The notes under the pieces are model-generated. The model was not told the DNA's origin and made no database searches. It saw nothing but the letters and a program-made list of their open reading frames with translations. Below are positions 7,935-14,367 of a DNA stretch of 47,186 bases, piece after piece. This DNA is from an uncultured Acidimicrobiaceae bacterium (lineage in GTDB: Bacteria > Actinomycetota > Acidimicrobiia > Acidimicrobiales > SZUA-35). The position numbers and the translations under genes are program-made. Each line of letters begins with the position of its first letter. The stretch's first letter is position 1. The stretch spans positions 1-47,186 of the forward strand of contig CAMYLA010000028.1 of assembly GCA_947259095.1 (NCBI GenBank), in the 5' to 3' direction.

Positions 7935-7969
7935 GCCGTGGATGGCGCCGAGTCCGCCCCATCCACGGC
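7935..7969. terminator. perfect 11-bp inverted repeat (terminator or operator)
   Basis: GCCGTGGATGG at 7935-7945 pairs perfectly with CCATCCACGGC at 7959-7969 across a 13-nt loop. No T-run follows on either strand, so it may be a factor-dependent terminator or a protein-binding site. It lies between the MscS promoter and a decayed gene, so what it serves is unclear. Confidence 0.4.
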
Positions 7970-8062
7970 GGGCGGCAGGGGCAGGTCACGGTCCATGAGC
8001 CAGACCGTTCGCACCGCCAAGGCACGAGGGGTTCCGGCCGTCAGGTTCGATCGTGACCGGGG

Positions 8063-8400
8063 ATGGTCGCCGCCAACTCCACCATGCGCGTCCGCCTGGC
8101 AGGAGAGGCCCTCAACCGGGCAGGCAGGCGCACCTCCGTCAACAAGCGCCTCCCGTCGAGGCGATCGGCCGTTCGAGGCGGCCTCGGCCCCACCGGGCGA
8201 AATGTGGGCCTATGCGATCAAGGCATGGTTCTGGGACCAGACCGTGGCCGGCGAGACGCTGTTTGCCGCATACCGAGCCGGCCTCGAACACCCGGACAAG
8301 GCCTGGAGCGGCAACCCCCGGTCCCTGGTTCCCGGAGACCTTCGCTCGCAGGGTGCTGGCGGCGTGGTGGCGCTCTCGGCCGGGCATCGGGGTGGGGACC
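8063..8400 (+). pseudogene. decayed gene of unknown family, broken by several frameshifts
   Basis: Protein-like sequence continues through this stretch but moves between all three plus-strand frames. From ATG 8063 one frame reads MRVRLAGEALNRAG and TSVNKRLP; it then passes through VEAIGR in a second frame to FEAASAPPGEMWAYAIKAW, FWDQTVAGETLFAAYRAGL and SGNPRSLVP in a third, and finally back to the second as ETFARRVLAAWWRSRPGIGV. Each piece has strong G/C third positions in its own frame and loses it at the joins. That is the pattern of a formerly intact gene with at least three indels. The family is not recognised. The rest of the 643-bp gap around it (7761-8403) holds the MscS promoter, the inverted repeat above and no other gene. 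Confidence 0.5.
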
Positions 8401-8403
8401 ACA

Positions 8404-8790
8404 TCAGGCGGAGCGGACGGTCGCCGTAACCGGATCGAACTCGATAATGGTCGCGGCGCGGGCAATTCTGGTTCGACGGCGGAAACCGGGATGCACCCGG
8501 GTGAGCACCTTCAACACAATGGCCGGGGGTGGATTGCCGGCCTTGCGGGGCGCGTCGTGGATGAAGAAACTGACGTAGGGCCAACCGTTCACGTGCCGCA
8601 GTTCGATAGGTGACAGCGGCAGTCCGAGGCGGGCAAAGGTTTTGCGAAAACCGGCGGCGAAGGCGACTTCGAGCTGGTCCCGCAGCGGGACGACGGGCAG
8701 CGCCGAGCCATGGTTGGCCTCCAGCTCCCAGGTGTCCTCATCGGGTGCCGCCCAGCTGACCTGGCTCTGTCGGTGTTCGGTGTCGCTCAT
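8404..8790 (-). CDS. 128-aa protein, possibly a truncated N-terminal domain of a PEP-utilizing-type protein
   Basis: Start is ATG 8788-8790 with ACAAGGAGAAC upstream; it overlaps the TetR stop in ATGA, so the two are coupled. The sequence reads WAAPDEDTWELEANHGSALP, LEVAFAAGFRKTFARLGLPL, ELRHVNGWPYVSFF and VLKVLTRVHPGFRRR. From memory this resembles the N-terminal region of larger actinobacterial proteins annotated as PEP-utilizing enzymes (W--PG-GTWELD-H, later VNG--Y), which continue for hundreds of residues. Here the ORF stops at 8404, right beside the decayed gene on the other strand, so it may be the surviving front of a deleted gene. It could also be a complete small protein. The relationship is a weak inference; the reading frame is well supported. 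Confidence 0.6.
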   Translation of the reverse strand: MSDTEHRQSQVSWAAPDEDTWELEANHGSALPVVPLRDQLEVAFAAGFRKTFARLGLPLSPIELRHVNGWPYVSFFIHDAPRKAGNPPPAIVLKVLTRVHPGFRRRTRIARAATIIEFDPVTATVRSA

Positions 8791-9422
8791 GGCGAGTTCT
8801 CCTTGTCGTACGGGGTGTTTCCTGCGTTGAGGGCGTCTCGCAGGACGGTCAAGGCCCATCCCACCAGAGCGCCGGCGGCCTCGACGGAGAGCCCGTCCTC
8901 GGACGTCATTCGCTCGAAGACCGGGGCGCTGGTCATGGCATGGAGCAGTGAGGCCAGGTCGTTGGCCTGGCCCGTCGTGAGGTCGGGACGGACCGCGAGG
9001 ATGGCCTCGGCCATGGCGGCCCGGCGAGCTCGCCGGGACTCCGAGATCCCGGATTCGCTCGATGCCGCATCGATCCTGAGCACAGCCTGATGGAGGGTGC
9101 CCTGGGCGGCCCAGGTCCGCCAGACCGCCTGGACGACATCGGGGAGCGTGTCGAGCCCGTCAGGGCGGAGGGCCCCGCCCTGCTCCAGCGTCAGCTCATC
9201 GGACCACCGACCGATCTCGGCGAGCAGCATCTCCCGGCTGTCGAAATGGTTGTACAGGGTCCTCCTGGACACGCCGGCACGAGCGACGACGTCGGCCAAC
9301 GACAACGCTTCCAGTCCCTCCTCGACGATGAGATCGGCTGCCGCCTGCATGATCCGCTCCCTGGCCATGCGTCTCTGTGCGTCTCTGAGCTTTTCGACCA
9401 CACCGATACCGTAGCACACCAT
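8787..9422 (-). CDS. TetR/AcrR-family transcriptional regulator
   Basis: About 211 aa from ATG 9422. The N-terminus holds a standard TetR DNA-binding domain: RERIMQAAADLIVEEGLEALSLADVVARAGVSRRTLYNHFDSREMLLAEI, here in one continuous stretch around residues 24-73, with the recognition helix SRRTLYNHF. The C-terminal ligand/dimer domain is unremarkable. A TATAGT -10 box ends 3 nt before this ATG, so transcription may begin near GTG 9419, the next codon, or a start further in (GTG 9401) may be used. Overlapping the promoter is a set of TTGTGCA half-sites, fitting autoregulation. Downstream it overlaps the 128-aa gene by 4 nt. A divergent AraC regulator lies on the other side. Confidence 0.85.
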   Translation of the reverse strand: MVCYGIGVVEKLRDAQRRMARERIMQAAADLIVEEGLEALSLADVVARAGVSRRTLYNHFDSREMLLAEIGRWSDELTLEQGGALRPDGLDTLPDVVQAVWRTWAAQGTLHQAVLRIDAASSESGISESRRARRAAMAEAILAVRPDLTTGQANDLASLLHAMTSAPVFERMTSEDGLSVEAAGALVGWALTVLRDALNAGNTPYDKENSP

Positions 9423-9425
9423 GGT

Positions 9426-9459
9426 ACTATATTGCACAGTTTGTGCATAATTTGTGCAA
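9426..9459. promoter_or_regulatory. TetR promoter with a three-half-site operator
   Basis: On the minus strand TATAGT (9426-9431) is a near-ideal -10. Just upstream lie TTGCACA (9432-9438) and its exact inverse TGTGCAA (9453-9459), with a further TTTGTGCA at 9440-9447 repeating the one at 9451-9458 with an 11-bp step, one helical turn. A repressor bound here would block the tetR promoter and could also affect the divergent araC-type gene. Confidence 0.55.
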
Positions 9460-9536
9460 TGAACGCAACGGGCGAGACATGGCTGCCTGATCCTCCGAGC
9501 GGTGCCATATCCTCCCCTGTCCGGGCCTGGGGGAGA

Positions 9537-9542
9537 TAGGGT
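9537..9542 (+). promoter_or_regulatory. candidate -10 box for the AraC-family gene
   Basis: TAGGGT lies 3 nt before GTG 9546 and 6 nt before GTG 9549. The second spacing is the one expected for a leaderless transcript, which would favour GTG 9549 as the start. Confidence 0.35.
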
Positions 9543-9545
9543 GCG

Positions 9546-10481
9546 GTGGTGGTCGATACAACCGAGGCGGTCGCCGACCTGGTGGAGCGACTCCGCCGCC
9601 ATACCTTATTATTAGGGGCGACCGGTCAGGCCTGCTCGACAGGCGTGGATGATCTCACTGTGACGCAGGTCCGAGCAACGACGCCGCTGGGGGCGAGCCT
9701 GTACAAGCCGGTCATGTGCCTGATCCTGCAGGGGACCAAAGAAATCGTCCTCGGCAAGAGGGGCGTGGTCTGCCCTCAGGGCCACTCGATCATCGTGAGC
9801 CACGATCTCCCGCTTGCGTGGCGCATCACCACGGCCTCTCACGACGTCCCGTACCTGGCGATGAACATCCGGTTGGACACAGCCGTATTGAGGAGCCTGG
9901 TCGACGATCTCGACGATCTCGTCGATCTCGAGGACGCAGAACCTGGTGATGATGCACCGGCATCACTCCAGGTCGGACCAGCTGACGCCGACCTTGTCGA
10001 CGCCATGCGCCGCCTGTTGGCACTGTCGGCCAACCCCAGGGACTCCAGGGCCCTGGCCCCCCTCGTCTCCCGCGAGCTCCACTATCGGCTGCTCAACATG
10101 AGCCACGGCGCCGCACTGCGCAGGCTGCTGCATCGCAACAGCCATGCCAGCAGGATCTCCAGATCGATCGCTCAGATCCGGGACAGCCTCGGCGAACCGT
10201 TGTCCATCCCCGGGCTGGCTCGAGCCGCCAAGATGAGCGTGTCGACCTTCCATCACCATTTCAAGGCGATCACCGAAACGACACCGCTTCAGTACCAGAA
10301 GCAACTGCGGCTGCTGGAAGCAAGACGACTGCTGGTCGACGAAGACCGGTCCGTGTCCGAGACGGCCGAATCCGTCGGCTACCACAGCGCCACACAATTC
10401 AGCCGAGAATACGCGCGCACGTTCGGCGTCCCCCCACGAGACGCCAGGAGCCAAGTCCATCTCTCGGTCTCGGTCACCTGA
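9546..10481 (+). CDS. AraC-family regulator with AraC_N-type sensor domain
   Basis: The 311-aa protein has an N-terminal AraC_N-type cupin region (PF06719-like: VTQVRATTPLGASLYKPVMCLILQGTKEIVLG, then H-S-I-I-VSHDLPL, about residues 35-135) and a C-terminal double helix-turn-helix (about 205-300: LARAAKMSVSTFHHHFKAIT and ETAESVGYHSATQFSREYARTFG). In this family the N-terminal domain senses a small molecule, often an alcohol, aldehyde or aromatic compound. The start is GTG 9546 or GTG 9549. It is divergent from the TetR gene, with the shared region carrying the operator. The likely target is nearby but cannot be named; the TauE-like gene follows on the same strand 132 bp downstream. Confidence 0.87.
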   Translation: MVVDTTEAVADLVERLRRHTLLLGATGQACSTGVDDLTVTQVRATTPLGASLYKPVMCLILQGTKEIVLGKRGVVCPQGHSIIVSHDLPLAWRITTASHDVPYLAMNIRLDTAVLRSLVDDLDDLVDLEDAEPGDDAPASLQVGPADADLVDAMRRLLALSANPRDSRALAPLVSRELHYRLLNMSHGAALRRLLHRNSHASRISRSIAQIRDSLGEPLSIPGLARAAKMSVSTFHHHFKAITETTPLQYQKQLRLLEARRLLVDEDRSVSETAESVGYHSATQFSREYARTFGVPPRDARSQVHLSVSVT

Positions 10482-10601
10482 CGCGGTCCTGATCGGTTGC
10501 GGTCCGATTTCGGCCGGTGCCATGACCAGGAAGCTTCGGCTTGGCGAGCACCAGGTTGTGGTCCGTTCGATCGTCGGATGGCCGGCGGGTGGCGTCAGGC
10601 C

Positions 10602-10607
10602 TACGGT
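10602..10607 (+). promoter_or_regulatory. candidate -10 box for the TauE-like gene
   Basis: TACGGT ends 6 nt before GTG 10614, the spacing of a leaderless start. This is the main reason for choosing GTG 10614 over the ATG at 10578. Confidence 0.4.
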
Positions 10608-10613
10608 GCCCGG

Positions 10614-11336
10614 GTGGAAGGTTGGACGCTGGTCCTGATCGTGGCCGTTGTATTTGTCGGCGCGGTATTCCAGGCGTCGATCGGGTTCGGAGCGAATGTG
10701 ATAGCCCAGCCGATCGTGTTTCTCCTTGATCCGTCGCTCGTCCCCGGTCCGGTCCTGCTGGCCAACGCGTTCGTGAGCTATCTCGTCCTGGCTCGTGACC
10801 GCCAGGCCATCGTGCAGCGTCCGGGCACCGGCGCCGTTCTCGGCCTGCTCGCCGGCACCACGATCGGGGTGTTCACCATCCGGGCTGCGTCACCTGACGC
10901 CTTGGCCATTGTCATTGCGCTGTGCGTGCTGCTTGCGGTGGCAGCCCTGGCCAGCAACCGACTCGCCATTGAGCCCTCCAGCCGAAACATCGCAACGGCC
11001 GCCATGATCGGCGGCTTCGCCGGCACAACGTCGGGGATCGGCGGTCCACCGATGGCGCTCGTCTATCAAGGTGGGGAGGGACCGGCCGTTCGAGGCTCAC
11101 TGGCGAGTTACTTCGTGCTGGCATCGCCGGTGGCCCTGATCGGGCTCGCCATCGCCGGCCGCTTCGGCTGGCGACAAGTCGTGTCGGGATTGGCGTTGTT
11201 CCCGGTCGTGCTTGTGGGTTTCGTGGCCAGTCGCCGCTTCTTGCCGCTGGTGGACAGGGGTTTTGCGAGGCCGGCGATCCTCACCGTCTCGGCCGGCGCG
11301 GCCGTCATTCTCCTGGTTCGTACGGTGGCGACCTGA
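10614..11336 (+). CDS. TauE/SafE-family membrane transporter (sulfite/organosulfonate export type)
   Basis: The 240-aa protein is almost wholly hydrophobic with about seven or eight helices. It carries the two family repeats: FVGAVFQASIGFGANVIAQP near the N-terminus and MIGGFAGTTSGIGGPPMALVY in the second half, the GxGG-P motif typical of TauE/SafE (COG0730). Members export sulfite, sulfoacetate or other small anions. The start was set at GTG 10614 on promoter spacing; ATG 10578 would add 12 residues. A TauD/TfdA dioxygenase follows about 220 bp downstream, which is compatible with organosulfonate use, but a decayed gene lies between them and no operon is evident. Confidence 0.82.
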   Translation: MEGWTLVLIVAVVFVGAVFQASIGFGANVIAQPIVFLLDPSLVPGPVLLANAFVSYLVLARDRQAIVQRPGTGAVLGLLAGTTIGVFTIRAASPDALAIVIALCVLLAVAALASNRLAIEPSSRNIATAAMIGGFAGTTSGIGGPPMALVYQGGEGPAVRGSLASYFVLASPVALIGLAIAGRFGWRQVVSGLALFPVVLVGFVASRRFLPLVDRGFARPAILTVSAGAAVILLVRTVAT

Positions 11337-11339
11337 TCC

Positions 11340-11530
11340 GGCGCCAACCGATCGCACCGGTTCGGATGCCCGAGCGCCATCGAGTTCCGGGATGGTTCCA
11401 GGACAGCGCATCCCCGGAGAAGAGAAACCGATCGTCGACGTGGTAGACGACGTCGCCTTTTGTGTGGCCCCCACCCACCCATGTGCTTCCACAGAATTCG
11501 GTGCCGATCGGCTCCAAGTTCACCATCGTC
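11340..11530 (-). pseudogene. remnant of a metallo-beta-lactamase-fold hydrolase
   Basis: The minus strand between the TauE-like and dioxygenase genes reads VNLEPIGTEFCGSTWVGGGH then TKGDVVYHVDDRFLFSGDAL and SWNHPG. The GxxHTxGDVVYH...LFSGD pattern is the third and fourth metal-ligand region of metallo-beta-lactamase-fold hydrolases (His and Asp ligands). The earlier HxHxDH part is absent: upstream the reading frame runs into the antisense strand of the dioxygenase gene. The piece is about 60 residues, so it is best read as the remains of a gene partly overwritten by its neighbour. The frame ends at 11305, inside the end of the TauE-like gene. Confidence 0.5.
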
Positions 11531-11554
11531 GATCGCAGGCGCGAAGCTGGTGCC

Positions 11555-12409
11555 ATGGAGATCGAACCCATACACGAAGACTTCGGGGCACGGGTCAGCG
11601 GTGTCGATCTGACCGGCCCACTCCCGCCCGAGCTGGTCGAGGCGCTGCACGCCGCCATCGACGAGCACTCGGTTCTGCTGTTCCCAAACCAGGAAATGAG
11701 CGACGAGGCCCAGTTGCTGCTCACCGAGGCCCTTGGGGAGCCGGAAGAAAGCCACATCGCGTTTGGGCGTACCGGCGAGATCGTCCACATCGGTACCGTC
11801 GGCAACGTCATCGACGCCGAGACGAAACGCAACGAGGCGGACCCCCACACCGTGGCGCTGAAGGGCAACAACCTCTGGCACTCGGACTCCTCGTTCCGGC
11901 GAGTCCCGTCGTATGTGTCGATCCTGCACGCCTATGAGGTTCCGGCTGAAGGCGGCGGGACCGAGTTCGTGAGCCAGCGTGCGGCCTATGGTCGTCTGGC
12001 GCCGGAGCAACGGGCGGCGATCGATGATCTGCACGTGCTCCACGACTACGTCTTCAGCCGGTCAAAAGTGGCGCCGGTCCACGACAACCATGCCGCGTCG
12101 CTGCCTCCGATCGAGCAGCAGCTGGTACGGACCAATCCACGCCATGGGCATCGGAACTACTACGTCGGCTCCCACGCCCGTTCGATCATCGGGTGGAGCG
12201 GTATCGACAGCAGGCGGCTGATCGACGAACTCAACGAGTTTGCGACGCGCCAGGAACACCGCTGGTCCCAACAGTGGCGGCCGGGCGACACGGTCATCTG
12301 GGACAACCGCTGCACCCTGCACCGCGGCACCGGCTACGACGCCGATCGCTTCCGGCGAAACATGCGCCAAACGCGGGTCCGAGGTGGCGGACCGACACTC
12401 GAGGAATAG
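11555..12409 (+). CDS. TauD/TfdA-family Fe(II)/2-oxoglutarate dioxygenase
   Basis: The 284-aa protein shows the family pattern: an N-terminal GARVSGVDLTGPLP (typical TauD GAEV-GVDL), the metal motif WHSDSSF (His109, Asp111), and a distal His at 256 in NRCTLHRGTGYD followed by RRNMRQTRV, whose Arg residues bind 2-oxoglutarate. The enzyme should hydroxylate or oxidatively cleave a small acid, such as taurine, an alkyl sulfate or an aryloxyacetate; the substrate cannot be told. The start at ATG 11555 fits the domain edge. A TauE-like exporter upstream hints at an organosulfonate substrate. Confidence 0.85.
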   Translation: MEIEPIHEDFGARVSGVDLTGPLPPELVEALHAAIDEHSVLLFPNQEMSDEAQLLLTEALGEPEESHIAFGRTGEIVHIGTVGNVIDAETKRNEADPHTVALKGNNLWHSDSSFRRVPSYVSILHAYEVPAEGGGTEFVSQRAAYGRLAPEQRAAIDDLHVLHDYVFSRSKVAPVHDNHAASLPPIEQQLVRTNPRHGHRNYYVGSHARSIIGWSGIDSRRLIDELNEFATRQEHRWSQQWRPGDTVIWDNRCTLHRGTGYDADRFRRNMRQTRVRGGGPTLEE

Positions 12410-12483
12410 TGCCTGGGCGCCCATCCATTGGCGGGAGAGTTGTGACAGTCTCCCCACCATGGGCCGCCCGCCCGTCACACAGC

Positions 12484-12728
12484 ATGCCCGGCTTCGACCT
12501 CTTCAACGATGGCCTCGAAGCAGCAGCACCAGCGTCGCTCGCCCTCATAAGCCCGGACGGCGAAGTCCGAGAGTGCGCCGACGAGCTCATGTTTCCGAAT
12601 GGGGCGGTGACGGATCTCTGTCGAACCGCCGCATCTGGGCCCCGGTGGACGGACACTACCCCGACGGATGCACACTCGAACCAGCCGTCGAGAGCAGTGC
12701 ACTCGACTGGCAAGCTCTCACCGGCTGA
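12484..12728 (+). pseudogene. remnant of an SMP-30/gluconolactonase-family gene with internal deletion and frameshift
   Basis: From ATG 12484 the plus strand reads PGFDLFNDGLEAAAPASLAL, ISPDGEVRECADELMFPNGA, then near 12605 changes frame and continues GDGSLSNRRIWAPVDGHYPD then GCTLE before diverging and stopping at 12728. Intact SMP-30/gluconolactonase proteins have the same order (V-PDG-V-VADDL-FPNGM-V ... DGSLS-RRVWA-L-G-YPDGI-LD) but with about 20-25 residues between FPNG and DGSLS that are missing here. This is therefore an internal fragment with a deletion and a frameshift. It fills most of the 333-bp gap 12410-12742, which holds no other gene. Confidence 0.6.
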
Positions 12729-12742
12729 GGAGGAGTACCCCC

Positions 12743-13168
12743 TCAGCCGGTGCCGGCCTCCGAGGTGGCCGGCACGAACACCGGGAGGCGGATGTCGCTG
12801 CCGTCCACCGCCTCGAACCTCACGCTCACGGCCATGCCGACGTGGACATCAGCGGGATCGCAGTTCACGACGTTGCTGAGCAGACGCGGACCCTCGGTCA
12901 GCTCCACGATGGCGATGACCAGGGGGCAGAGGTCGGCGAACACGGGGTGAGGAGCCCGGTGAGCCACAGTGAAGGTGTAGACGATCCCCGTCCCGGAAAC
13001 GGCGCGCCAGTCCAGATCTCCAGCTCCGCAGGCGGGACAGTGGGTGCGTGGCGGGAACGGTCGGTGCTCGCATCGATCACAGAACTGCACGACCAGTTGC
13101 TCGTCTCGAGCGGCATCCCAGTACGGCAAGGTGAGATCGGAGACCGGTGGAAGGAGGCGGGCGCTCAT
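12743..13168 (-). CDS. DUF35 OB-fold protein with N-terminal zinc ribbon (thiolase partner)
   Basis: The 141-aa protein has a DUF35 layout: an N-terminal helix (DLTLPYWDAARDEQLVVQFC), a rubredoxin-like zinc ribbon with Cys30, Cys33, Cys44 and Cys47, and an OB-fold with GTGIVYTFTVAHRAPHPVF and MAVSVRFEA. Such proteins bind acyl-CoA-type ligands and form complexes with thiolase-fold enzymes; in mycobacterial steroid breakdown the Ltp2 aldolase depends on a DUF35 domain. Its ATG overlaps the stop of the thiolase-like gene by 4 nt (13165-13168), a strong sign that they work together. Confidence 0.87.
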   Translation of the reverse strand: MSARLLPPVSDLTLPYWDAARDEQLVVQFCDRCEHRPFPPRTHCPACGAGDLDWRAVSGTGIVYTFTVAHRAPHPVFADLCPLVIAIVELTEGPRLLSNVVNCDPADVHVGMAVSVRFEAVDGSDIRLPVFVPATSEAGTG

Positions 13169-14367
13169 CGCTGCGCCCCGAGGACCAGCCCGACCTGCTC
13201 GGCAATGATGCCACCGTTGCCGTGGGCGTAGGCCAGTTCGAGATCGGGGATCTGGCGTTCGCCGCAGCGCCCCTGGATCTGTCGCACGGCCTCGGTCACA
13301 TGGCTCATGCCTCCGGCCATACCGGCCTGGCCGAAGGACAACTGCCCACCATGGGTGTTCAGCGGAAAGTCGCCGCCGTAGGTGAGATCGTGGGCTTCAA
13401 CGAAGGGTCCGGCTTCACCGCGACCACAGAATCCGGCCTCCTCCAAGGTGAGCAGCACCATGATCGTGTAGCAGTCATAGAGAGAGGCGAGGCCGACCTC
13501 CGTTGGTTCGACACCGGCCTGGGCCAGTGCCGCCCGGGCGGCGATACCCACGCCCGTTGCGTCCAGAGCCGGCGCCTGGGCGAGGGAGGAGTGGGTCACC
13601 GATTCGCCGGCGCCGAGCAGCCAGGCTGGTGGCTGCCGGGCATCGTCTGCCCGATCTGCCGAGGTCACCAGCAACGCCGCCGCGCCGGAAGCGGGCATGA
13701 CGATCTCCAACATGCGCAGGGGCTCGCAGATCATCTCCGAGGCCAGCACATCGTCGATGGTCAGGGGCTCGTCATGGAAGATCGCTGACGGGTTGGCATT
13801 GGCATTGCGGCGCTGATCGACCGCCACCTTGGCTCGCTGCTCGTCGCCCAGACCGTACTCGTGGGTGTATCGGGTGGCGATCATGGCGTAGCCGACATTG
13901 GCCCCGATCATTGCGTATGGCAGGTCGAACTCCGCCGCGGGGGAACGATCCCGCTTCGGCTGGATGGACCGGGGCCGCAGTGGTTCCTGCTTGACCGCGT
14001 CTGGGCGGGGCCTGCGGGCCCGGCGCCGGGAGCCGGTCAGACACAGACAGGTGGTGCACATGCCGGCCTGGATGGCCGCGGCGGCCCGCCAGACCATTCC
14101 CGCCCCCGTTGCTCCGCCGAGATCGACCACCTCGGCGAAGGTCGGCCGCAACCCGAGATACTCCGCCACCGTGGCCGGAACGAAACCGGGGAGCCCACCG
14201 ACCGGGTGGACCAGCAGGCCATCGACCTCGCTCCGAGCGACTCCAGCATCCTCCATTGCCTCGACCGCAACCCCGCTGAGCAGATCCAACACGGTCAGAT
14301 TGCCGCTGTAACGCTGCGGGGCCCGCTCGGCGACGCCGACCACCGCCGCCTTCCCCTTGAGCGACAT
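13165..14367 (-). CDS. thiolase-fold lipid-transfer protein (Ltp2-like), catalytic Cys and His replaced
   Basis: The 400-aa protein is a thiolase-superfamily member of the lipid-transfer type, with the hallmark LYDCYTIMVLLTLEEAGFCG in its second half, THGGQLSFGQAGMAGGMSHV and the end AYAHGNGG. Where degradative thiolases have the acylated Cys (CASG), this protein reads VDLGGATGAGM (Gly85), and where they have GHP-G-TG with the catalytic His it reads GQAGMAGG. Claisen chemistry is therefore unlikely; aldolase chemistry as in Ltp2, which uses Tyr residues, or a binding role is more likely. The start ATG 14367 shares one base with the amidohydrolase stop, and its own stop overlaps the DUF35 start. 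Substrate unknown. Confidence 0.85.
   Translation of the reverse strand: MSLKGKAAVVGVAERAPQRYSGNLTVLDLLSGVAVEAMEDAGVARSEVDGLLVHPVGGLPGFVPATVAEYLGLRPTFAEVVDLGGATGAGMVWRAAAAIQAGMCTTCLCLTGSRRRARRPRPDAVKQEPLRPRSIQPKRDRSPAAEFDLPYAMIGANVGYAMIATRYTHEYGLGDEQRAKVAVDQRRNANANPSAIFHDEPLTIDDVLASEMICEPLRMLEIVMPASGAAALLVTSADRADDARQPPAWLLGAGESVTHSSLAQAPALDATGVGIAARAALAQAGVEPTEVGLASLYDCYTIMVLLTLEEAGFCGRGEAGPFVEAHDLTYGGDFPLNTHGGQLSFGQAGMAGGMSHVTEAVRQIQGRCGERQIPDLELAYAHGNGGIIAEQVGLVLGAQR

Noticed and set aside
9891..9945. Repeated GATCTCGACGATCTCG-type units inside the AraC-family gene
   Set aside because: They encode an in-frame Asp-Asp-Leu/Val-rich loop (VDDLDDLVDLED) and have no sign of function at DNA level beyond codon repetition.
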